Assembly (NCBI GenBank): GCA_963682175.1 | Contig: OY821775.1 | Coordinates: forward strand, 33,044,053 to 33,108,052 | DNA length: 64,000 nucleotides | Direction: 5' to 3' | Source of the DNA: Triglochin maritima | Taxonomy: Eukaryota > Streptophyta > Magnoliopsida > Alismatales > Juncaginaceae | In this document: one piece after another, positions 46,216-57,879 of the stretch | Layout of the letters: every line of letters starts with the position of its first letter | How positions within the stretch are numbered: position 1 is the stretch's first letter | Translations under genes and position numbers: made by a program | The notes under the pieces: model-generated | Told to the model about the DNA's origin: nothing | Database searches by the model: none | What the model saw: the letters and a program-made list of their open reading frames with translations, nothing else

Positions 46216-47369
46216 CATATGTTTTTACTGCGGATTTTACTGCATATCAGTTAAGAATTTGGCAGCTGGATTTTTAAGGTGGGTCGGGTTCTTGGGTCAG
46301 AGTAATATGCAACATCCAGATCTGATTTACAGTCATCGCATTGCGCCCATATCCATCCAAACTCTCTAATCTTCTATAAATACACTTGAAATGCCTCATT
46401 TCTTCCTCTTCGTCCTTCCACATTAGAGTAAGTTTTAGTTTCCTATTTTAGTAGTGTAAATAAGTGGGTTGGGGAGGAGCAAACTTTGTATTTTTATTTT
46501 TTAATCTAGTATAGTTCTTGTTCTTTATGTTGATGTTTTCCTTTGATGCAATTTCTTTTATTTTCTTGTTTTCTTAATCTGATTTTCTTCATGTGAATTA
46601 TGGGTTATTGTTGTTTTGATGCTTTCTTTAGCTTAGAGATGAGTAGAGTCTAGTCCATCCCCATTGGGGGTGGAGAAGAAAGTGTTGTGATTATGTGATG
46701 AATTAAAGTGTGTTAATACTACCTTTGAACCTCACATGAGTTCCATAACCATCTAATGGGATTTTAACTCCTATCTTTCATGTGCTAATGCTCTTTACTG
46801 AAGCTTAGCACATGGTTTGATTAGTTGGTCTATTTTATGGGGAATGATGACGTGAGGATAAGGATGGAGTGGAAGAAGGAAACATGACATGTGGTAGCAT
46901 GTGCTCTTGTTGGCATCACCTTAATTAATGTCTTGTTTGTTTTAATCATTGTGTTAAATCTTATTCAAGTCGAGACATAGTGGCGTTTGGTGTTTATGAA
47001 TGTGCTCATTTAGCCTCATTTCAATTATTGTCTTGTATGTTTTAATGATAATGGTTTATCTTATTTCATGTGGAGGCAAAGTTGGATTTGGTTTTATGGT
47101 TTTCATGTAGTATATGTTGTGACGAGCACAAAAGAACACACACACACATATTTTCGTATTTCCATTCTTTCTCTATGCCCTAAGGGGTTTAGTTTTATAG
47201 TTTGTTTTCCGATTTCTTTGCATCGTAGTGTCATTCCAACCTCATTCCTCTCTTCTTTCCCACTTGAGAATGGTGGATTTGGACTCGCACTCGCTCCCTA
47301 TGGACTCCACCCGTACTTGCCACTGCTTCATCATGGTTGTGCACTTGTGGTGTTATAATTGATCAATCA
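46216..47369 (+). repeat. 5' LTR fragment of the second Athila-like subfamily
   Basis: From about 46249 it matches 44965-46079 and ends TTGATCAATCA at 47369, directly before a primer site. The first 420 bp or so of the LTR are missing or unrecognisable. TATAAATA lies at about 46376. Confidence 0.82.
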
Positions 47370-47865
47370 AGTTTTTGGTGCGGTTGTCAGGGAGACATTT
47401 TCGTAGTCGAATTCACCATTTCAGTGGGGGTTTTCTTTTGTTTTTTCGTTTTCTTTTCTCTTTTGGTTACTGGAAGGGGTTACAAGTGGATAGGGGGACC
47501 TAAAGGAGCTCAAGAGCTTGCTGGCAAAGTTTGGGACCAGAATCCCCAGACAATCCGCCAGTAATGGACTTGGATCCGCCACCGGCGGATTTGGTGAGGT
47601 GTTTTTCACTTTTCTTTCCACAATAGCTTTCTTCTCCATTTTCTTGTTGTTTCCTTCCATCGTTTATGCCATGCATGCTTTTCTTTAGTGTCAGTAACTA
47701 ATTTTCCTTGCATGACCCGTTGTTAAGACAACTTGAATCCTAAAACTCAAACCAAAAAAATTAGATTATTTTCCATCTAGGTCATGCATCATTTGTAGAC
47801 CTTGTATGCACATTGTCTCATTTGCATTAAATTATTGTAGTTGATTGCTGGCGTGAGGTACGTGT
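47370..47865 (+). other. Athila primer site and start of leader
   Basis: Primer site TGGTGCGGTTGTCAGGGA at 47376-47393 (tRNA-Asp type, four mismatches). A diverged palindrome pair (CCGCCAGTAATGG, then ATCCGCCACCGGCGGAT at about 47574-47590) follows. From 47700 the leader resembles 38160-38310. It is interrupted at 47865 by a copia LTR. Confidence 0.75.
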
Positions 47866-49690
47866 TGAAGGGAATGTGTTCTAAAAGTTTTACTTTTATA
47901 TGTCAATTGTTATGAATTGAATGTGCAAACATTTTGTTTCTTGATTAGTGTATTCGTCTTTTAGAAGTGTTAAGGAAGAGACTCTTGGTCCTTAACTATA
48001 GAGCACTAAAACATAATGGTTTACATAAATCAAAAGTTATTCACAATCATGGTAATTAACATGGAACATTAATTACCGACATAAGATTGTTGTGTTGGTT
48101 AAAGAGTATTGTAGCTCTACAGATATTTAACGACACGAGTAACACGAGTATATAAAAGAGGAAATGGTTACTTTTATATATTGAATAGACTAACAAGTGA
48201 AATATTATAGATTTGTGTTATGTGTCATTAATGTTTTCACTGTGTCTCGAATCCTAAGATATGAGACTTATATCTTTTCACAGAAAAAGTGTTCAATTTG
48301 ATTAGTGTCAAAAGCTATCAACGTGTATAGTGATAAAGGCGATAGTTGGTTGAACATGACTTATGCTGGAAAAGATAGCTACTCAAAAAATTATCATTGC
48401 CCCTCTTAATTGAGTGATGACATTAGTGGACCCCTTGATAAAGCAAAATTGTAATGTGCACAATTATACTTGAGTTAAGTGACATATTTATAATTAGCTT
48501 AAGAGATCAAGAAATGAGTATATAAGACAAAGGTGACACATTTATACTTTGTATATACTCTTAATATAATGAGGCCAAGGATAGACACAAGTGGTGCACT
48601 TACATCAGTAAATGGATTGTGTTTAGTTCGAGTGAACAAGACATCTATGTTAATTGGGTAACTGTAATGTGTTGTTAGATACCGCTTATAGTTTGTGATA
48701 TTAAGTGTTTAATATCATTGCCAATTTAGCTTAGATCCTTATATAGGTCACACACCAAAATTGGGAAACAAGAAGCTTGATTTTATATTCATATGATGTA
48801 TCGGTTTTCATGTGAAATAGGATACATGTGGTGAATCGATAAATGAATATGTCGTGGAAATAACATAATTAGAATCATAAAAAAATTCGTATGAGATGTA
48901 TGTATTATGGGGTGTAATAGTTTGACATTACATAGGATAATATATTACATGATATATGAATTTGTTGAAAACCCCAAAGATCAAATTTTGATGGAGATAA
49001 ATCCAAAATTTGACAAAGGCAAAAAATCGAACAAAACGGTCGACCGAAAGTTTTCAGAGACCGGTCGACCGAAACGTTTTTGAAAAGTTACGTGTGAGAA
49101 CGGTTGATCCGATGGACGTGTAGGATGATCACATATTTCTGGAAATCATTTTAGGATTAATCGGTCGACCAGTAGAAGTCGTGGTTTGACCGAAACCACC
49201 AGGAACTTCCGTAAACGTTTCTTGGTGGAAATCGGTTGACCGACTTGAGGCTCAGTCCGACCGAAAATGACAGTAGTTGTTTCTCATATAGAATCGGTCG
49301 ACCGTTTATATGTATGGTTCGACCGGAATATCATAGTACCTTTGGGAGAGTGTGATGGGTCGATCGACAGGTTTCACGGTCCAACCGAAACCATGATTTA
49401 TTGTCAATCGGTCGACCGGTGAATTTTGTTCGGTCGACCGTTTGGCACGGTTTTTCCAGAATTATTAAGAGAATAATGTTGATCATGGGCTGGATTAATT
49501 CCAATTGTGGTCAAATGGTTTTGAGGATGATTATGTGTCAAATAATGATTTGTTTTACGCAGAGAAAAGCAAGGGATCATGGGCTAGTGGGTAGCAATGA
49601 TGTGGGTGTTTTGGGAGTCTATAAATAAGTCTCCTCACCCTACTTCTTTAAGTCAACTTAACTTGTGTAAGCAAAGCCCAACCTACTTTT
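47866..49690 (+). repeat. Copia LTR, probably solo or 5'-part only
   Basis: Starts TGAAGGGAATGTG and parallels 19027-20650 throughout. 49036-49445 is the best GGTCGACC-type cluster among the copia LTRs. TATAAATA lies at about 49620. The right end is uncertain: similarity fades after about 49640 and neither a duplication of the left flank nor a primer site is seen. Confidence 0.72.
49036..49445. repeat. Paired GGTCGACC palindromes in a copia LTR
   Basis: Five to seven pairs such as ACGGTCGACCG with CCGGTCGACCG, or TCGGTCGACCG with GGTTCGACCGG, each pair about 15-20 bp apart and pairs 60-90 bp apart. Confidence 0.75.
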
Positions 49691-50440
49691 ACTGTCCACC
49701 TTGAATCCTTGAACCAAATGTAATTCGATGAAGCCAAATTAAATAGTTCAAAATTATAAAAAAGTTACTGCTAGTTTATGAACGGTTAACCGAATCCAAT
49801 TCGATGAATTGAATGCTTTATTCAGACAAATCCAACCTTCTTGTTTCAGACTACCATTTCTCAAACAGTCGACTGAACTAGCGAAGAAATCTGCCTGAGC
49901 TTAAAGCACACTCTTGCTTCTCAATGGTACAACTTCACAAACTCCCGAACACCTAGTAGAGCTTGAAGGATTATAAATAGGGTCTTATATCTTTATTTTA
50001 GAACCTTTCAACACTCTCGATTAATCCATACTCAGAGCCAAATCCTCTTCATCTTCAAGCTCTCATCTTCTTACACTCAAAGACAATACTTCTCTACTTA
50101 CATATCCATTCCAATCATAAGTCAAAGTGTGCTTAAGTTAGAGTGTTTAGTGAGATTTTGATTCAGCTTCTATATCAAATAATCACCAAGTTGTAAAGCT
50201 TTGAGGAAGCTCCCTCTTGGATTGTGGGAGGAGCCACGAGCAAGGTGAGGTTGTTCGCGAGGCTCGTGTTTGTAGAAGGTGTTGATCTCCATCCATAACG
50301 GAGATCTATTCGTGGAACCGTAAGTGAGGCTCTGAGGATCGAGCCAGGCTTGTAAGGGGGACCACGACCGGGTGCGGTGCTGAACCTCTTTAAACTACGA
50401 CATCGAATTTGTAGTTTGCATGTTTATTTCTCTTAACCCC
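49691..50440 (+). repeat. Unrecognised LTR-like block
   Basis: No gene. A TATAAATA near 49973 is followed by a transcript-leader-like stretch rich in CTCTTCATCTTC. 50190-50400 resembles plant LTR or 5' leader sequence (GGAGGAGCCACGAGCAAGG). It contains diverged CGGTTAACCG and CAGTCGACTG words. The family could not be named. Confidence 0.4.
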
Positions 50441-51443
50441 TCAATTAGTGTTTTAATTCAGCATCTACTTTGAGATTAGAGGGTCATCTATCCTAACAAC
50501 TTGGACATTAAAACGCAAAGCAAAAGAGTAGATGAATGTCATCCAAGTCATGCACCATACATAGGCCTTGCACGCATATTGTTTTTCTATAACCAAATGA
50601 ACTATTTACTATGAATAGGAATTCTCTTGTTGAGATCCTAGGAATCAATTGAAACTTCAGATTCATACTATAACTAAACCACTCAAATTGAAGACAATTC
50701 AAAATTAAATGGAATTTTCTTTACTTTCTTGTTGTTGATCGTTGACATGAGGTACGACATCTTCCTCACTCATGCATGTGTTAGCTTGAATTCATTAGTT
50801 AGTAGGGTCGAATTGGAATAAGAGTGGGGTGAGTGTTTGATTGGACGGCTTGATTGCTAGTTTATGGATCAAAATACCCAAAGGGGGGTTGTCCCATATA
50901 AGATAATGTAGGGGATTGCATCACCCATTCCTTGGCCACAAAAATCACACTTAATCAAAAGACTTAATATAAAATAAAATATACATAGGCCCCTAGGATT
51001 CGGGAGCACTTAGGAGACGAACCAATTGTCGACGTCATGGCCTGAACGTCGTTTTTTGCTACCTATTTGGGATTTGTGGGACCTCTGGATTCTGACTCTC
51101 TCAAGACAGCTTTGTGACCTTCAGCTTAGGGAGGTGAGGTGTTCAGGAATGTGGGGAGTCGCGGTTAGTCATCATCTAGTCTAAGAACCCATAGCTAGCC
51201 TAAACTTGTTTGAACCATGTTTGCTAGATTAGACTCTACCCTAACCCTTACCCACTTTAGCTCTAGGGATTGTTCCCTTCTTTTCTGAGTCTTCTCCTCA
51301 TCAACATTTTGTGTTCTAGTCTTCTCCTCTTATTACAGCTTTGATTTGTGTGTAGTTGTCAAGTCGAGGGGTGCACTTGTGTGCGAGGTTGGACTCACCT
51401 TGGTGAGGGTGCTCGACATGAGAGAGTTTATCTTGTTTTTAAG
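50441..51443 (+). other. Athila leader (plus-strand copy)
   Basis: Resembles 38160-38987 in order: the ACTTGGACATTAAAACGCAAAG block, GTCATGCACCAT, GATCGTTGACATGAGGTACG, the GGGGGATTGCATCACCC-like block and the AGGAGACGAACC block. About 120 bp at 50583-50705 have no counterpart and look like a small insertion. No gene. Confidence 0.72.
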
Positions 51444-52606
51444 ATGGATGGTCTAGGTGATTGTCCCTCTCCGTCTCAAGCTCCCTTGGAGCAAGACGCA
51501 ACGTTGTCTCTTGGAGGTGGGAAAGATCTGGTTCCACACATGGAGTTACTCAATCCACTCCCACCACCATGTAGACCATCTTTTCGTTTGACGCACGGGG
51601 AAGTGGGTGCCGGTCGGGATATAGTTACAACCACCCTTAGTTCGACAAGGTCGACCGATTACTTTGTGGAAGCAGACCCATCTTGCTCGGGTCGCGCATC
51701 TGTATTGTATAGTTCCCGCACGTGCACGCCGCAACAATTGTGAATTGAAACCTCAATATGTGAGCATGCTTCTGATGTGCACATCTAATAAGGAGGATCT
51801 GTATATCTTTATAAGTGACTTCAAGGAGGTTTGCTTCATGTTCAAGCTTCAACAGTTTGACGATGATCCCGTCCAGTTAAGGCTGATTTCCTTCCCGTTG
51901 AAAGATAACATAATAAAATTGATGTACAGCCTCCCAACAAACTCAATTCGCTCTTGGGATGACTTTGTGACCGTCTTTCTGAAGGAATTCTTCCCATAAA
52001 CGAAGACTCAACAGTTGTGGCACCAGATACATTAGATGTATCAGACTGAGACCAAATCGTTTCTTGCTCTCTTTGAGAGGTTCAATGACCTTCTCCTACA
52101 GTGCCCTTATCATGAACTTGAGTTGTGGTAGTTGTTCTAGATTGTTTATGAGGGCCTCAACTACCACACACGTACATTGTTGGAGTCAATGTGTGAGGCT
52201 GATTTCCAAATGAAACCCATTGATGAGTCATGGAATACCTTTGAATTAATGGCTAAACACACCCTTGATGGGATACCATGAGAGAGTCACGAACCTCCAT
52301 GTCTTATGGTCGAACTGGATCATACCAAGTTGAGTCAACTACCGCGTCTGAGGCAAAAATGGCTACTATCATGCATAGGATAAAGAGTTTAGAGTTAAAC
52401 CGTGCTCCTGTAGCTCGGGTCACTACTCCTGCTAGTAGTAGGTCTGGACTTATGGGACAGTGACTTGGAATGTCCTTATGCTCCAAGAGATATTGAGCAT
52501 GCAAATGCGATGTATCCATAACGACCTCGTAACAACCCATACAATCACTCCTATAACCTACGATGGTGAAACCACCCGGACCTCCACGGGCCTAGTGGGG
52601 GCCACA
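51444..52606 (+). pseudogene. Athila-like gag, plus strand, broken
   Basis: ATG at 51444 starts MDGLGDCPSPSQAPLEQDAT, like the minus-strand gag at 29331. After a frameshift near 51690 follow CELKPQYVSML, FKLQQFDDDPVQLRLISFPL, WDDFVTVFLKEFFP (capsid core), then, with stops, MYQTETKSFLALFERFNDLL, LLESMCEADFQMKPIDESWN and the zone before the zinc knuckle (SRSGLMGQ, both Cys lost). The copy ends at the Tekay-like LTR, which inserted here. No pol is left in this window. Confidence 0.85.
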
Positions 52607-52611
52607 GTTAT

Positions 52612-54488
52612 TGTAATAACCTTGATCTAAAACACCCTAATTAACTAAACTAAACCTAATTAACCTAATTAAGCCATGAATAGTGAAACATGAGGTGGAG
52701 GATTGGATAAGATTTGGAATTGATATAAATAGAGGTGTTAGGTTTAATTAAAACGTTTTCTTCATAACTTGGTTTCTTCAGAGAGTGAGAGAGGTGAATT
52801 TGGGGAAGAAGGAGAAGAAGAAGAAGAGGAGAAGAAGAAGAAGTTGGGTGGAGATTGCCAAAGCTTGGGAGGCATCCACGAGCTTCAATAAGGTATGCCA
52901 AGTCTTCAATATAACTCACTTAAGCTTTGTGAGTGTTGGGGATCGACGTTGGTCTCGAATTCCCCGTCGGATTTCAACCTGATCAGAGGTTGAAGACGAC
53001 GATCGGTCGACCGGTGCCTGTGGGCAGTCGACCGATCCTATTAATATATTGATTTGCATCCGCAAACGGTCGAACGATGTCTATGGACGGTCGATCGTTA
53101 TGCCAGATTTGTGCGGGAAAAAGGGTTGATGCTGTTATCGGTCGAACGGGTCCACTTAGCCGGTCGACCGAAACAATGAGAATAGGTCGGTTTGGGGTTT
53201 TTGACTTATTAAACGGTCGAACGCCCTTAACCTTGTTCGACCGATCTATTCGATGCAAAGTCGGTTGGGAGCTTTGACCATTAAAACGGTCGACCGCTCT
53301 TTAACTTTCGGTCGACCGACTGAGCATTTAGTTAAGCAGTAGAGTGCCTGTGTTGTTTCGGTCGAACTGTATTTCAGTTCCGGTCGACCGAATAAGACTT
53401 GGGCAAAATGCTGATATCCCTGTTATCGGTTGAACGGCCCCTTGGTTCGACCGATCGGATATATATATTTTATAAAATTGGTATAGCGTAGACCATCCAA
53501 ACGGTCGACCGCTAGAAGATTTTTGTTCGACCGATTGGTCGGTGATTTGGTTGGCGTGGTTCGACCGATACACTTGTTTGTACAGTACCGAGTACTGTGT
53601 GGAAGACCGGTCGACCAGTGTGCTTGTAGCGGTCGACCGATTTGCTGCAAGTTGGTGGATTTATCCACACGCGATCCGTTGAGTATAGGTCGACTACCGG
53701 CTCTGAGGCGACGGTCGATTACCGGCCTTGAGAGCGACGGATTTCACCTTCGACGAGGGTGTATTATTGTTGGCCTCTCATATTGAGCGGGGTGTGAGAG
53801 ATGAGTGTCGTAAACCGTGGGCTGTTTGCTGGGGTTTGTCGGTAGGCCGAGGATGTTCCGCGCAGGGTGCGCGTCTGGCGGCTCTTGGGGGAGCAGCGAC
53901 TGTCGTCTGACCCGAGTTGTGTATTCGGCGGGCTGACTCGCTCCTGGGGTGGCGGCGTAGTGCCAGGGTTCCTTTCTGCACTTTTGGGGAGCAGTGGTGC
54001 CGACTGACCCATGTGAGGCAGCAGTGGACTGACTTGACCCTTGTGGTGGCAGGAGTGGTTCAGTACCGTGGAGGCGGAGAGGGGCATTATTGTGGGCCCG
54101 AGGTGGATGATCATGTGCATTGCTTTGCATTGTCTTTAATTCCATTTTGTATTTTAGGAGGTTTGGCATACGGGGTTCCTGCAGTGAACTCAGACATGTT
54201 TCAATTGTTTGCATTTCAGGTAGCGAGCAGATTTAAAGTCGAGGTGGTGACCGAGGAGGGTGCCCCCGGGATCAGATCCTGTCTTCCTTTTATATCTTTT
54301 GTTGAGGTAGTGATTACATGTATATTCATTTTTGTTGTAATCACAATTGACTCATATGTATAGTTTGACTTCCACGTGGATCTATATCTTTATATATATA
54401 TTGTCTTGTTGTTTCGTGATGTGCCCAGTGTTGACCGTTGACGGTCTTTTATATTGTTCAAATTTTCCGCTGTTTTCGGGACGTTACA
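52612..54488 (+). repeat. 5' LTR of the Tekay-like gypsy element
   Basis: TGTAATAACC at the start and GGGACGTTACA at the end, 1877 bp, directly followed by a primer site. TATAAATA lies near 52725. 52799-52850 is a purine-rich run. 52999-53640 contains the densest GGTCGACC cluster of the window. The GC-rich part 53760-54110 has no counterpart in the LTR at 1236. The left target duplication would be GTTAT (52607-52611); the other end is outside the window. Confidence 0.85.
52999..53640. repeat. Densest GGTCGACC palindrome cluster
   Basis: Roughly twenty copies of CGGTCGACCG or one-base variants in 640 bp, mostly as pairs 15-22 bp apart (for example 53005/53030, 53070/53090, 53290/53310, 53360/53380, 53500/53525, 53610/53630), with 60-100 bp between pairs. 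Confidence 0.8.
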
Positions 54489-54490
54489 AT

Positions 54491-54503
54491 TGGGTATCAG
54501 AGC
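54491..54503 (+). other. Primer-binding site, tRNA-iMet type with one extra G
   Basis: TGGGTATCAGAGC begins 2 bp after the LTR. The usual sequence is TGGTATCAGAGC, complementary to initiator tRNA-Met. Confidence 0.8.
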
Positions 54504-54612
54504 GTTGATTCCGGCGTACTTGTCCAAAAAACCACCTTTGAGTTAGGAAGTAGGTCTTAGAGGATCATGCATGCATATTTTATATTGATGATTGTCTTGT
54601 TTCCTTTGGCAG

Positions 54613-57600
54613 ATGCCTCCTAGACAGGGGAAGGCCGTCGCTCATACTCGCGGTGAGAGTGAGACTGCGAGGGATGAGGCTTGGGAGGAGGAGCGTCGGA
54701 CGTTGTTCGATACGGTCGGACGTCTGACTGAGATGTTGCAGCAGCAGACAGCACAGACTGGGTAGACGGGGACTGGCGCTATGCATGACCGGTTTATGCG
54801 CCAGCATCCGCCTACCTTTCTGGGGCAGTATGATGCAGAGGCAGCTGAGGAGTGGATCTTCATGATGCAGAAGATCTTCAGTGCTATTGGTTGTCCTCCA
54901 AAGGCGAAGGTGGGTCTGGCCACCTATGTGTTGGGCGGTGCTGCGTCCAACTGGTGGAGGTCCACATCTGCAATGGTGTTTGCGGACAGAGACGATATAG
55001 CCTAGGAGGAGTTCGTTGGCGAGTTCAACGAGCAGTATTTTCCGCAGCATGTGCAGGATGCGAAGAGGGAGGAGTTTCTGAGTCTTCAGCAGGGAGATAT
55101 GACCCCGGCAGGCTACATCGGGAAGTTCAGCGCCCTTGAGCGTTACTATCCCGAGATGTATATCACGCAGGAGCAGAGGGCTGGAAAGTTCGTCCGGGGG
55201 CTCCGGAAGCAGTTGAGGACAAAGGTGCTGACGCGTATGCCGAGCACGTTAGCCGAGGCCGTGAAGAGTGCCACTGTTCTTGATCGTGACTACAGAGAGA
55301 ACTACCAGGATGAGAGGAGGCCATCGGGTTGGTTCTATGGGCGGCCAAGTGGTCAGACTGGGGGAAATCCGGGCAAGAGGCCCCGATTCGAGGGAGCAGG
55401 AGCTGCAGCACCACGACCTGAGCCTTGTGGTAGTTGTGGCAGGTTTCACTCCAGGCAGTGTTTCACCACTGGAGCTTGTCATGGATGTGGCCAGCTGGGC
55501 CACTTTATTAGGAGCTGTCCGAGACGAGGAGCTCGGCCGAGCAGACCACCAGGGTTACCAGCACCAGGCAGAGGTGGAGGCGGAGGTAGACCACCTGTTA
55601 GGCCACAGCAGGGGCAGCGCACTGGCAGAGTTTTCACCATCCAGGCAGAGGAGGCTCGGGATGGAGGCGCTGTTGTGGAAGGTACGCTTCTTGTTGCTGG
55701 TTTAGTAGCTAGGGTGCTCTTTGATTGTGGCGCGACACACTCGTTCATCTCAGAGCGATATGCGGGAGTGTTGGGCTGTACCCTTGCCATGTTGACTGCC
55801 ACTTTGGAGGTCAGCACACTGCTGGGTCTGGTGGGCACTGTCAGGAGATTTGTCCCCGACACCACGGTTGTTTCGGGAGATCAGGAGTTTCCGGCAGACC
55901 TGGTCTTGCTACCGATGGAGGACTTTGATGTCATACTTGGGATGGATTGGCTGTCCCAATATGATGTTCGAGTCTTGTGCCGCGAGAAGAAGATTTTGAT
56001 CCCGAGGAAGGGTTTGCCTGATATTCTGATCAGAGGGGTCAGAAACAGAGGAGGTCGCGTTATTGTATCTGCTGTGAGGGCTCAGAGGCTGTTACAGCAG
56101 GGTTGTGCAGCATTTTTAGCGACGCTTGTGGTGGCGGAGGCAGAGTCTCAGAGGTTGGAGGACATTGAGGTGGTGCAGGAGTTTGCGGATGTTTTTCCAG
56201 TGGAGATTCCAGGTTTACCACCGCACCGAGAGTTGGAGTTCGGTATCGAGTTGGCAGTTGGCACTACACCGCAGTCGAAGGCTCCATACTGGATGGCACC
56301 TGCTGAGTTGACAGAGTTGAAGAAGCAGTTGCAGGAGTTGATGGACTCTGGATTTATCAGGCCGAGTGTCTCGCCTTGGGGTGCACCAGTTTTGTTTGTG
56401 AAGAAGAAGGACGGATCCTTGAGGATGTGCATAGACTACAGGATGCTGAACCAGGTGTCGGTGAAGAATAGGTATCCCTTACCTAGGATCGAGGACCTCT
56501 TTGACCAGCTGCAGTCGGAGAAGGTTTTCTCGAAGATTGACCTGCGTTCAGGATATCACCAGTTGAGGATCCGAGATGAGGACATCCAGAAGACAGCTTT
56601 CCGGACGAGATATGGACACTACGATTTCTTGGTGATGCCATTTGGATTGACGAATGCTCTGGCAGCATTCATGGATCTGATGAACCAGACATTCAGACAG
56701 TATATCGATAGATTCGTGATTGTCTTCGTGGATAACATTTTGATCTATTCACCGGATGTAGAGCAGCATAGAGAGCATTTGAGGATCGTACTCAGCATCT
56801 TGAGAGCTCAGCAGTTATATGCTAAGTTCTCTAAGTGCGAGTTTTGGCTGGACAGAGTGGCGTTCCTTGGACACATTGTATCGGCAGAGGGGATATCAGT
56901 GGATCCGACGAAGGTAGAGGCAGTGACACAGTGGAGGACCCCTACGAGCGTGACGGAGATTAGGATCTTTGTTGGACTGACGGGTTATTACCGTTGCTTC
57001 ATCAAAGACTTCTCGAGATTGGCAGCACCACTGACGGCTCTGACGCAGAAGGGAGTCACTTTTGTATGGTCACAGAAGTGCGAGGACAGCTTTTAGGAGC
57101 TGAAGAGACTGTTGACCACAGCACCAGTTTTGTCATTGCCGAGTGGCACAGGTGGATTTGTGATTTATAGCGACGCTTCAGGTATTGGCTTAGGATGTGT
57201 ACTTATGCAGCACGGGAGGGTGATCGCGTACGCATCCAGGCAGCTGAAGGTCCATGAGAGGAATTACCCGACTCATGATTTGGAGTTAGCAGCAGTGGTT
57301 CACGCACTGAAGACGTGGAGACACTATCTTTATGGCGAGCAGTTTGAGGTGTTTACAGATCATCAGAGTCTGAAGTACCTGTTCTCGCAGAAGGAGCTGA
57401 ACATGAGACAGCGCAGATGGCTCCAGTTCATTACGGACTACGACTTCACTATCTCTTACCATCCAGGGAAGGCGAACACAGTTGCGGACGCTTTGAGCCG
57501 GAAGGTGGAGGTATCAGTAGCAGGCCTATGCATTCAGGAGTGGCGACTACTGGAGTGTTTAGCAGAGTGGAGGCCATTTACAGATAGATCTGAGGGTACA

Positions 57601-57879
57601 GTGATTGCAGGATTGAGAGTAGAGCCTCAGACAGTATCGACAGTGATTCATGCTCAGACTACAGATGAGGAGTTGAGCAGTTTGTTACAGTTAGCTGCTA
57701 GAGATGGGTCAGACTTCAGAGTTGGAGTTGATGGAGGTCTGAGATTCAGAGACCGTATCTGGGTGCTAAGGTCAGAGGACCTGAGACATGATATCATGGA
57801 GGAGGCACACAGATCGAGATATTCCATTCATCCAGGGAGCACCAAGATGTACAAAGATCTGCAGCGGAACTTCTGGTGG
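54613..57879 (+). pseudogene. Tekay/Del-like gypsy gag-pol, three stops, cut in integrase
   Basis: One continuous frame from ATG 54613: MPPRQGKAVAHTRGE, capsid core ([17 protein letters not shown]), zinc knuckle [14 protein letters not shown] from codon 289, protease FDCGATHSF at about codon 370, RT ([40 protein letters not shown]) with the YVDD motif as FVDN at codons 705-708, RNase H ([32 protein letters not shown]) and the integrase start [20 protein letters not shown] stops are at 54763, 55003 and 57094. There is no frameshift. The RT is inactive through Asp to Asn. The element is cut at 57879 by another LTR element. Confidence 0.92.

Noticed and set aside
47866..50440. A copia solo LTR with defined ends
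   Set aside because: No 5-bp duplication of the left flank (CGTGT) at a CA end could be found; the right end stays open.
52999..53640. CRISPR-like array
   Set aside because: The repeated word is only about 10 bp, spacing is uneven, and it lies in a plant LTR.
53744..54214. 156-codon minus-strand frame in GC-rich LTR sequence
   Set aside because: Antisense inside an LTR, with other overlapping open frames and no recognisable domain.
57830..57879. Possibility that the gypsy element at 54613 continues at base 1 of the window
   Set aside because: The matching integrase start at bases 1-57 differs in sequence and the LTRs at 1236 and 52612 are of different subtype, so they are two copies.
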